From 2-01-FULL-49-22 sp964639445 (GTDB lineage: Bacteria > Patescibacteriota > Saccharimonadia > Saccharimonadales > UBA10212): a stretch of 10,918 bases of DNA. The stretch is from contig CAZXDA010000021.1 in assembly GCA_964639445.1 (NCBI GenBank), positions 1 through 10,918 on the forward strand, written 5' to 3'. Position numbers and translations under genes: made by a program. Position 1 is the first letter of the stretch; each line of letters opens with the position of its first letter. The notes beneath the pieces are model-generated. The model was not told the origin of the DNA. It was given only the letters and a program-made list of their open reading frames with translations, and searched no databases. Positions 1-5,618 of this stretch are shown here, piece after piece.

Positions 1-14
1 GTAGTGAAATAGCG

Positions 15-941
15 CTAATGAATGAAGCCGGCCGTTTGGGAAAGCATGTAAGACAAAGCAGCTATAACCAACAGACCAACATCCAGTAGCGGATGTTTGA
101 CCATAAATCTTTCGCTGCGCACTAAAGCTCGCCGGACAGCTAGAGCATGCCGGCCTAACCAAACGCCCAATGCCGTGAAGGCTGTCAAAATCGCTAAAGT
201 GGTGCCAAATCTGGACAGCGGCCAGCTGGCAAGCGCCAGCTGCGCTCTGGAAGATTTAACAGCCGGCTGAATCGGTTGAGAAGAAGCACCAGCAGTCGGC
301 ACGCTGATAGTAGTTGACTGAACTTGCGGCTCGCCATAAAAAGCTACTACCACCGTCATTGGCCCGCCACCGGTAGCAATATAGTTGGGGATGTTAGCAA
401 AACCAAAGCCGACATCAGCATAAGACGGATCAAGTAAATTTTCTCGATGTGGCGGTGAAGCCAACCAGCCATTAATTGTTGACTGCTCGTTAGAAAAGCC
501 GGCTGCTAAATTCTCGCCTAGTTTTTGATAGGTGTAGTTTTGGGTGGTGACAAAAATCCATGGCGGGTTGCCATCCGGCGTATCATGACTCCAGTAGTCG
601 CGGGCTGCCATATCGTTGGCTTTAGCCTGGGCAGCAGTTACTAATTTGTCATTGAGTTTTAGCGCCGTTGTTCCATTCTGGACCCTGGCGTTGTTGGTAT
701 CAGTCAACAGGCCATTGATACTCATTTGTGTGGCATAGGAAAGTACTTTGCCGTCAGGGCTGCGCAAAGCAGTCGCCAGCGCTCCGGTCTGGAAGCTCAT
801 AATAAGCAAAACAGAAATAATTAAAATTATAGGAATGTAAGGCCAGTAAACCTTGGCAAAGGCTTTATGGCTGATGCCTTTTGGCTTATGCGGATGGCGC
901 AAGCCGGAACGAACGGCTGGCCTTTTTATTTTGGCGGACAT
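15..941 (-). CDS. Membrane-anchored CAP (SCP/PR-1) domain protein with two C-terminal helices
   Basis: The 308-residue protein has a basic N-terminus, one membrane segment (about residues 32-52), an extracytoplasmic CAP/SCP domain (about 75-203), a Ser/Pro/Gln-rich linker (205-232), and two further hydrophobic helices (about 245-263 and 284-304). CAP signatures visible are SHDTPDG (118-124, with the putative site His119), LGENLA (141-146) and SPPHRENLLDP (162-172), ending in the strand around VVVAFYG. This matches bacterial YkwD-like CAP proteins, which lie outside the membrane; their biochemical activity is largely unproven. Three membrane segments are unusual, as most bacterial relatives have one signal or anchor only. 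The ATG at 941 is preceded by a -10 box on the same strand (951-956) and no Shine-Dalgarno. The gene is divergent from pilB. Family assignment is secure; function is unknown. Confidence 0.9.
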   Translation of the reverse strand: MSAKIKRPAVRSGLRHPHKPKGISHKAFAKVYWPYIPIILIISVLLIMSFQTGALATALRSPDGKVLSYATQMSINGLLTDTNNARVQNGTTALKLNDKLVTAAQAKANDMAARDYWSHDTPDGNPPWIFVTTQNYTYQKLGENLAAGFSNEQSTINGWLASPPHRENLLDPSYADVGFGFANIPNYIATGGGPMTVVVAFYGEPQVQSTTISVPTAGASSQPIQPAVKSSRAQLALASWPLSRFGTTLAILTAFTALGVWLGRHALAVRRALVRSERFMVKHPLLDVGLLVIAALSYMLSQTAGFIH

Positions 942-950
942 CTAAACGAA

Positions 951-959
951 ATTGTAGCA
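951..959 (-). promoter_or_regulatory. Extended -10 promoter of the CAP gene
   Basis: Read on the minus strand, the nonamer TGCTACAAT is a full extended -10 element (TGn plus hexamer). Its last base lies nine bases before the ATG at 941, so the predicted transcription start (near 944) leaves about three untranslated bases. The identical nonamer occurs at 7039-7047 in front of another gene. No convincing -35 is seen, which is common with extended -10 promoters. Confidence 0.55.
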
Positions 960-976
960 CAAAGCGCCGCTTACCT

Positions 977-982
977 TATAAT
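977..982 (+). promoter_or_regulatory. -10 box of the pilB-like gene
   Basis: A perfect TATAAT ends seven bases before the ATG at 990, predicting transcription start at about 989-990 and hence a leaderless mRNA. No Shine-Dalgarno sequence precedes 984 or 990. The -10 boxes of the two divergent genes are only 20 bp apart, so RNA polymerase could occupy only one at a time. Confidence 0.5.
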
Positions 983-989
983 AATGCTT

Positions 990-2588
990 ATGCCTCATGA
1001 TGTTCGCCGAGATGAAGAGCTTATAACTTCACGCCGGGCTCAAGTTCTGGGCTTGACTTACACCGACACCACTCAAGTCCAAAAACAGCTTTTTAGGACT
1101 ATTTTGCCAGTAGCCGAACTTTACAGCCTGCGTGTTGTGCCTCTGTCAGCTGATGAGCATAACGTTACTTTTGGAATTACTACTACCACCTCTCAACAGG
1201 CCATAAATCAGCTGAAAAACCGGTTTTCCGACTACATCACGCGCTTTTCACTGATATCAGAAAGCGGCTACCACGAATACATGCGGCTTTACGACCCGCC
1301 GAAACAAGTTGAGTATCACGATATAACTCTGGCCGAAACCAAGACTGAAAGTATTGTTGATGAAGTTAGTAAAACGCTTAACGAGGTTCGGGCCGACGAC
1401 ATGCTGGCCTATCTGGTACAGCAGGCTTATAAACTCAAGGCCAGCGACATCCATCTGGAAGCCCAAAGGGAAAATACTCGCGTTCGTTTTCGGATTGACG
1501 GCGTACTGCACCCAATTGCCACTTTGACGTCTGATAAATACCGCCATTTACTGTCAGCCGTAGCCTCGGCGGCCAATGTCTCAACCAGCGCCGAAGATGC
1601 CCAGCAGGGGCATATCAGCCGGCAGTACAAATTGGCCACGGGTGAAGAAATTACTCTAAACCTACGTGTAGAAACGGTGCCGACGATTTATGGCATGGAT
1701 GTGGTGATGCGCCTGTTCAATCTAAAGTTAGAGTTCTTTAAGCTCGATAATTTGAGCCTAAGCTCGGCTGAAATGCAAGCTTTGCAGGATATCATCAAAC
1801 GCCCAACCGGTATGGTTTTAGTCGTCGGCCCGACTGGTTCTGGCAAAACCACTACCCTATACTCAATCATTAATACACTCAACGTTCCGGAACGTAAAAT
1901 CGTGACACTTGAAGATCCGGTTGAATACAACATACCGGGTATTGTGCAGATTCCGGTGCGTGGGGCACTGGAAGCCGAAAACTTTGCCGAGAAGCTGCGG
2001 GCGGTGCTTAGGCTCGACCCGGATGTAGTAATGGTCGGCGAGATACGTGATAAGGATACAGCTAAAACGGCTCTGCAGGCCGCGCTGACGGGGCACTTGG
2101 TCTTAACGACATTCCACGCCGCCAGCGCGGCCGCCGCTCTTACCCGTATGCTAGATATGATTGGCATTAACCCGTTATTTGCCAGCGCTATGCGTCTAAT
2201 TATGGCTCAGCGGTTGGTGCGCCGATTGGATGATTCGACTAAGCAGCCGTATCAAGCGGATGATGCCCTGAAGCGGCAGCTGCAAAGCGTAATTGATAAA
2301 CTACCGCCTCAAGTTTCAAAGCCAAATCTGGAGGGGATTACTTTATATAAAGCCGGTAGCTCGGCCGCTAATCCGTTTGGCTACGCCGGTCAATTACCGA
2401 TCCGCGAGCAGCTCTTAATGACACCGGGCGTTCAGGAGCTTTTGCGCCGCCCACCCAATGAGGTAACAACAGAATTACTAGAATCCCAAGCCATAAAAGA
2501 CGGCATGAAAACCATGCTCGCTGATGGCATTCTAAAAGCCATCGCCGGCCTCACCACCATCGAAGAAGTCTACCGCGTAGTTAGTTAG
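990..2588 (+). CDS. pilB: Type IV pilus assembly ATPase, PilB/GspE family, lacking the zinc tetracysteine
   Basis: This cytoplasmic hexameric ATPase family powers pilus extension or type II secretion. From the ATG at 990 the product has 532 residues: an N-terminal MshEN-like domain (about 10-100), then the secretion ATPase core. Visible motifs are Walker A GPTGSGKT (280-287), the Asp box TLEDPVEY (306-313), Walker B VVMVGEIRD (346-354) and the His box TGHLVLTTFHA (367-377). The usual C-terminal zinc cysteines are gone: the first pair is replaced in RRLDDSTKQPY and the second in the stretch before FGYAG. The reading frame is open back to 867, but that extension overlaps the divergent CAP gene and precedes the promoter. 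ATG 984 is an alternative start. pilB is the likelier role because CPR bacteria carry type IV pili, but no pil neighbours are in the window. Confidence 0.88.
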   Translation: MPHDVRRDEELITSRRAQVLGLTYTDTTQVQKQLFRTILPVAELYSLRVVPLSADEHNVTFGITTTTSQQAINQLKNRFSDYITRFSLISESGYHEYMRLYDPPKQVEYHDITLAETKTESIVDEVSKTLNEVRADDMLAYLVQQAYKLKASDIHLEAQRENTRVRFRIDGVLHPIATLTSDKYRHLLSAVASAANVSTSAEDAQQGHISRQYKLATGEEITLNLRVETVPTIYGMDVVMRLFNLKLEFFKLDNLSLSSAEMQALQDIIKRPTGMVLVVGPTGSGKTTTLYSIINTLNVPERKIVTLEDPVEYNIPGIVQIPVRGALEAENFAEKLRAVLRLDPDVVMVGEIRDKDTAKTALQAALTGHLVLTTFHAASAAAALTRMLDMIGINPLFASAMRLIMAQRLVRRLDDSTKQPYQADDALKRQLQSVIDKLPPQVSKPNLEGITLYKAGSSAANPFGYAGQLPIREQLLMTPGVQELLRRPPNEVTTELLESQAIKDGMKTMLADGILKAIAGLTTIEEVYRVVS

Positions 2589-2631
2589 CGTTCTTGCAGC
2601 AGAGGTAGCTTTAGTGTAGGATATACCGGAT

Positions 2632-3177
2632 ATGCCAAGTGTTATAGAGCAAATTGAGGCACAGTATAAGAAGAAAGCCGTGGTGGATGTGCGCAGCGGC
2701 GACACGGTTAAAGTTAGCCAAAAAGTTCGCGAAGGCAATAAAGAGCGGGTGCAGATTTTTGAAGGTCTTGTTATTAGAGTTACCCGCAAGGGCAGCCATA
2801 CCAGCACTTTTACCGTCCGCCGTATAGCCAGCGGTATAGGTGTGGAAAAGACTTTTTTTATTCACTCGCCAAATATCTTGAAAGTCGAAGTTACCAAACG
2901 AGCCAAAGTACGCCGCAACTACTTAACATACATGCGCCAACTGACCGGCAAAAGCGCGCGGCTGATGGGTGTTGATTTCGACAAAGAAAAAGTCAATGTC
3001 ATTCATGACGAAGAGGCCGAAGCCGCAGAAGAGAAACTAAAAGAAGCGGCTGAGGCCGCCCACGAAGCCAAAGAAGCCAAAAGAGCCGAAAAACAAAAAG
3101 AGCTAGAACAAAAAGCCGAAGAAGCTTTAGCCAAACACGAAGCCGTCAAAGTCGAGACTGAAGAAGAAAAGTCCTAG
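2632..3177 (+). CDS. rplS: Ribosomal protein L19 with long charged C-terminal tail
   Basis: L19 of the large ribosomal subunit sits at the interface with the small subunit. Residues 1 to about 115 are a normal L19: FEGLVI (43-48), TFTVRRIASGIGVEK (59-73), SPNILKVEV (79-87) and KVRRNYLTYMRQLTGKSARL (92-111). Residues from about 126 to 181 form an extra Glu/Lys/Ala-rich segment, probably a long helix or coiled coil; typical L19 is about 115 residues. The start has a weak AGGA ten bases upstream. A poor promoter candidate (TTGCAG 2594-2599, 17 bases, TAGGAT 2617-2622) lies in the 43-bp gap after pilB. The gene leads the conserved rplS-rnhB-yraN cluster. It ends with TAG at 3175-3177, in the same frame as rnhB. 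Confidence 0.96.
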   Translation: MPSVIEQIEAQYKKKAVVDVRSGDTVKVSQKVREGNKERVQIFEGLVIRVTRKGSHTSTFTVRRIASGIGVEKTFFIHSPNILKVEVTKRAKVRRNYLTYMRQLTGKSARLMGVDFDKEKVNVIHDEEAEAAEEKLKEAAEAAHEAKEAKRAEKQKELEQKAEEALAKHEAVKVETEEEKS

Positions 3178-3210
3178 ATTCTTCATTCTCCATTCTATAT
3201 TCTATTAACT
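3178..3210 (+). repeat. Word-like low-complexity spacer between rplS and rnhB
   Basis: The 33-base gap is built from near-copies of the word ATTC(T): ATTCTTC, ATTCTCC, ATTCTAT, ATTCTATT. There is no Shine-Dalgarno before the rnhB ATG. A TATATT at 3196-3201 ends nine bases before that ATG and might act as a -10 box, but it could equally be part of the low-complexity run. Confidence 0.45.
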
Positions 3211-3807
3211 ATGGTTGGGATAGACGAAGTTGGCAGGGGGTGTTTAGCCGGGCCGCTTTTAGTGGTGGCGGCGCGGCAAATCGGTGATTTGCCAGATGTC
3301 TTAGCCGACTCAAAAATCCTAACCCGAGAACAAAGAGAGTCGATCTTCGAGCTCTTAACCCCTAACTTCGAATTCGGCGAAGGATGGGTTAAGCCGGTAG
3401 AAATTGACCGATGTGGGCTGACCGGTGCTATGCGCCTTGGCGTAAAGCGAGCACTTAAACAACTGCAGGTGAATTACCAAGACGAGATTATTATGGACGG
3501 CCCGATAAATTATTTTTCGCGCCGCTTTAGAAAAGTGCAATGCCTGATTGACGCTGACGCTAAAGTTCCGCTTGTCTCCGCTGCTTCGATTTATGCCAAG
3601 GTTAAGCGCGACCGTTTTATGATTGAACTAGCCAAGCGCCACCCGCGTTACGGATTTGAGAGCCATGTTGGTTACGCTACTCCTTCACATCTGGAGGCTC
3701 TAGATCGCTTTGGCTATCTAAAAAGAGTCCACCGCCGCTTCTTTAAACCGGTTTATGCGCTTGATGAAATCACACTATGGGAACTGCAGCAAGAACTACG
3801 GGTCTAG
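3211..3807 (+). CDS. rnhB: Ribonuclease HII
   Basis: This enzyme cleaves the RNA strand of RNA-DNA hybrids and nicks at single ribonucleotides embedded in DNA. The 198-residue product starts almost at the catalytic motif: IDEVGRG at residues 4-10, with Asp5 and Glu6 as metal ligands. DSKILT follows at 33-38, MDGPINY (95-101, with the third acidic residue Asp96), and the block DADAKVPLVSAASIYAKVKRDR (114-135), which supplies the fourth acidic residue. The C-terminal part H-P-R-YGFESHVGYATPSH is typical. An in-frame TAG at 3175 and the lack of other ATG codons fix the start, so the usual short N-terminal lead is missing. The end overlaps yraN by 31 bp, implying coupled translation. Confidence 0.96.
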   Translation: MVGIDEVGRGCLAGPLLVVAARQIGDLPDVLADSKILTREQRESIFELLTPNFEFGEGWVKPVEIDRCGLTGAMRLGVKRALKQLQVNYQDEIIMDGPINYFSRRFRKVQCLIDADAKVPLVSAASIYAKVKRDRFMIELAKRHPRYGFESHVGYATPSHLEALDRFGYLKRVHRRFFKPVYALDEITLWELQQELRV

Positions 3808-4130
3808 GACGCCAGGCTGAGGCCACAGTAGCAAATTACTTAACTAGTCAAGGATTTTCGATAGTCGATCGCAACTGGCGGACGCGCTGGTGCGAAATCG
3901 ATATCATTGCCAAAAAAGATAAAGTTATATATTTTATCGAGGTTAAGTACCGCACCAGTGAGACGCAGGGGGGTGGTTTTGAATACATTGGTCCCAATAA
4001 ACTGCGCCAGCTGCGCTTCGCCGCTAATTTTTGGACGGCTAACAATAACTGGGACGGCGACTACCGCCTTTACGGCGCCGAAGTCACCGGCGCCAATTTT
4101 GAAAACATAGACCTTGTTGAAATCGAATAG
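3777..4130 (+). CDS. yraN: YraN/UPF0102 family putative endonuclease-fold protein
   Basis: The 117-residue protein belongs to UPF0102, a small PD-(D/E)XK nuclease-like family of unsettled function often found next to rnhB. Visible family features are GRQAEATVANYL (11-22), the N-W-R motif (33-35), CEIDII with Glu40 and Asp42, and FIEVKYR with Glu55 and Lys57, which together form the nuclease-like active site. KLRQL near 75-79 is the usual following helix. The ATG lies inside the last codons of rnhB (31-bp overlap) without a Shine-Dalgarno, so translation probably depends on ribosomes finishing rnhB. A run of six T follows the stop directly, but no hairpin precedes it. Family call is firm; biochemical role is not established. 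Confidence 0.92.
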   Translation: MGTAARTTGLGRQAEATVANYLTSQGFSIVDRNWRTRWCEIDIIAKKDKVIYFIEVKYRTSETQGGGFEYIGPNKLRQLRFAANFWTANNNWDGDYRLYGAEVTGANFENIDLVEIE

Positions 4131-4158
4131 TTTTTTCCAAGTTCCGTAAAACTCATTT

Positions 4159-4187
4159 TGTACGTTATAATTTTATTATAACGTACA
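4159..4187. repeat. Perfect 29-bp inverted repeat (13-bp arms, TTT centre)
   Basis: The arms TGTACGTTATAAT and ATTATAACGTACA are exact reverse complements around a TTT centre. The element lies alone in the 114-bp gap between yraN and the M29 gene, 43 bp upstream of that gene's -10 box. It reads TTATAAT towards the centre on both strands, so it contains -10-like hexamers in both directions. There is no T-run after the second arm. It could be an operator for a dimeric regulator, a hairpin at the yraN transcript end, or a back-to-back promoter site; the sequence does not decide. Confidence 0.75.
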
Positions 4188-4230
4188 TCAGGGACAATCT
4201 TACTGGGATATAGTGAAGCATAAACTGCGG

Positions 4231-4236
4231 TATAAT
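4231..4236 (+). promoter_or_regulatory. -10 box of the M29 aminopeptidase gene
   Basis: A perfect TATAAT ends eight bases before the ATG at 4245 and two before the ATG at 4239. Transcription would start near 4243, so the mRNA would be leaderless and begin at the second ATG. No clear -35 and no Shine-Dalgarno are seen. Confidence 0.5.
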
Positions 4237-4244
4237 TTATGGCA

Positions 4245-5456
4245 ATGACTTATCAGCCGAGTGCGGAAATCCTTGAGAGATATGCCAAAATTTTGATTAA
4301 TTTTGCCCTTGGTGGCGGCAAAGGCATAAAAGCCGGCGAGGTAGTTTATTTGCAGTCACCGCTATCGGCACTACCGTTTTATAGGGCGCTGCGCAAACAA
4401 ATCCTCGATAGCGGCGGGATTACTATCAGCGGCCTGGGCGACGACATGAGCGGCGCGGCCAAGTATTTTTATGATAATGCTACTCAAGCGCAGCTTACGG
4501 CTTTCTTAGACAAATACTACAAGGGCCTTGTAGCGCAGGTAGATCACCGTATAGCCATTTTGGCAGATTATGATCCGCACGAACTGGATGAGGTTGATCC
4601 CAAAAAAATGGTAATGATGCAAAAAAGCGCCAAGCCGCTGATTGAGTGGCTGGATAAAAAAGAACATCAGGGAAAATACACCTGGACTTTGGCTTCCTAC
4701 GGTACTCCGGCAATGGCTAAAGAAGCCGGAATGAAACTAGAAGATTATTGGAAGCAAATCATTAAAGCCTGTTACTTGGACTATACCAACCCGATCGTTA
4801 AGTGGAAACAAATTAGCCGCGAAATCGAACGTGTGGCCGCTCGATTAACAAATCTTAAAATTAAGGAGCTGCACGTTAGGGGCAAAGACGTTGATTTAAA
4901 AATCGCTATTGGAGAAAAGAGGAAGTGGTTAGGCGGCAGCGGCCGCAACATCCCCAGCTTTGAAGTGTTTACATCGCCCGATTGGCGAGGAACTGAGGGT
5001 TGGATATATTTTAACCAGCCATTAACTAAGTATGGCCCCAAGGTCGAAGGTATAAGGTTAGAATTTTCAAACGGCCGAGTAGTTAAATCCTCCGCCGTCA
5101 AACATCAGAAGTTTTTGAGAGAGCATTTAGCGACTGATGAAGGTGCTGCGCAGGTTGGCGAATTTTCCTTAACAGATAGACGATTATCAAGAATCACAAA
5201 GTCTATGCATGATGACTTGTATGATGAAAACATGGGCGGGCCATATGGCAACACCCATATTGCTGTTGGGAGAGCGTATAACGAGACTTATCAAGGGGAC
5301 GTCTCAAAGCTGACAAAGAGTCAAATCAAACAATTGGGTTTTAATGACTCGGTCATTCACACCGACATGATTTCGACAACCGATCGGACTGTCACCGCAG
5401 CTCTGCATGGCGGAAAGCAAAAAATTATTTACAAACAAGGCCGATTTACGATATAA
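4245..5456 (+). CDS. M29-family metallo-aminopeptidase (AmpS/AmpT/PepS type)
   Basis: Members are cytoplasmic dimeric enzymes that remove N-terminal residues from peptides using two metal ions. The 403-residue product matches the family length of about 410. All six expected metal-site residues are present with family-like spacing: Glu240 (in IPSFEVFTSPD), Glu306 (VGEFSL), His338 and Tyr345 (GNTHIAVGRAYNE), His372 and Asp374 (VIHTDM). The start MTYQPSAEILERYAK is typical for the family and agrees with the -10 box at 4231-4236; ATG 4239 would add only Met-Ala and would lie upstream of the predicted transcript start. The stop TAA is embedded in a TATAAT that likely serves nusA. A terminator-like hairpin follows at 5469-5488. 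The preferred substrate cannot be told from sequence. Confidence 0.93.
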   Translation: MTYQPSAEILERYAKILINFALGGGKGIKAGEVVYLQSPLSALPFYRALRKQILDSGGITISGLGDDMSGAAKYFYDNATQAQLTAFLDKYYKGLVAQVDHRIAILADYDPHELDEVDPKKMVMMQKSAKPLIEWLDKKEHQGKYTWTLASYGTPAMAKEAGMKLEDYWKQIIKACYLDYTNPIVKWKQISREIERVAARLTNLKIKELHVRGKDVDLKIAIGEKRKWLGGSGRNIPSFEVFTSPDWRGTEGWIYFNQPLTKYGPKVEGIRLEFSNGRVVKSSAVKHQKFLREHLATDEGAAQVGEFSLTDRRLSRITKSMHDDLYDENMGGPYGNTHIAVGRAYNETYQGDVSKLTKSQIKQLGFNDSVIHTDMISTTDRTVTAALHGGKQKIIYKQGRFTI

Positions 5457-5457
5457 T
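5428..5457 (+). promoter_or_regulatory. Promoter for the nusA leader inside the end of the M29 gene
   Basis: TTTACA (5428-5433, five of six matches to TTGACA), an 18-base spacer and a perfect TATAAT (5452-5457) form the best two-part sigma-70-type promoter seen in the window. The -10 box contains the TAA stop of the M29 gene. Transcription would start near 5464 and give nusA a leader of about 155 bases. Confidence 0.55.
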
Positions 5458-5468
5458 TCTTTACAGTG

Positions 5469-5493
5469 TCCGGCCAAAACAGGTCGGATTTTC
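5469..5493 (+). terminator. Terminator-like hairpin at the start of the nusA leader
   Basis: TCCGGCC (5469-5475) pairs with GGTCGGA (5482-5488) across the loop AAAACA, with one G-U pair, and is followed by TTTTC and then GCTTTTC. This fits an intrinsic terminator for the M29 gene. Because the nusA promoter lies just upstream, the same hairpin would also be the first element of the nusA leader and could attenuate it. Confidence 0.5.
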
Positions 5494-5515
5494 GCTTTTC
5501 AGAGAGCTGAAAAGC
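5494..5515 (+). promoter_or_regulatory. Perfect 9-bp hairpin in the nusA leader
   Basis: GCTTTTCAG and CTGAAAAGC are exact reverse complements around the four-base loop AGAG. The hairpin starts directly after the terminator-like stem and uses part of its T-rich tail, so forming this stem could mask the terminator's U-run. No T-run follows it. Confidence 0.5.
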
Positions 5516-5517
5516 AA

Positions 5518-5587
5518 TTCACAATTCACAATTTTCAATGAATTATCAATGATCATTGATCAATGATAAATTAATGTGAAATGTGAA
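5518..5587 (+). repeat. AT-rich inverted-repeat block in the nusA leader
   Basis: The outer arms at 5518-5532 (TTCACAATTCACAAT) and 5573-5587 (AATGTGAAATGTGAA) are complementary at 13 of 15 positions. Between them lie two overlapping perfect palindromes: ATCAATGATCATTGAT (5545-5560) and TCATTGATCAATGA (5553-5566). Nearly the whole block consists of variants of the short words TTCACA, ATCAATGA and ATGTGAAA. It ends 21 bases before the ribosome binding site GGAG (5609-5612) of nusA. Confidence 0.6.
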
Positions 5588-5618
5588 ATGAAAAATGATA
5601 AATGGAACGGAGTGACCT

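Noticed and set aside
867..989. Longer pilB reading frame starting at ATG 867
   Set aside because: It would overlap the divergent CAP gene by 75 bp, precede the -10 box at 977-982, and add residues without family similarity.
1688..2167. 159-residue open frame antisense to pilB
   Set aside because: It lies wholly opposite the conserved ATPase core, has no start signals, and its Ser/Arg-rich translation looks like a codon-usage shadow.
3175..3210. Readthrough fusion of rplS and rnhB, which share a frame across one TAG
   Set aside because: Both products are complete alone and the gap is low complexity; the shared frame has a one-in-three chance.
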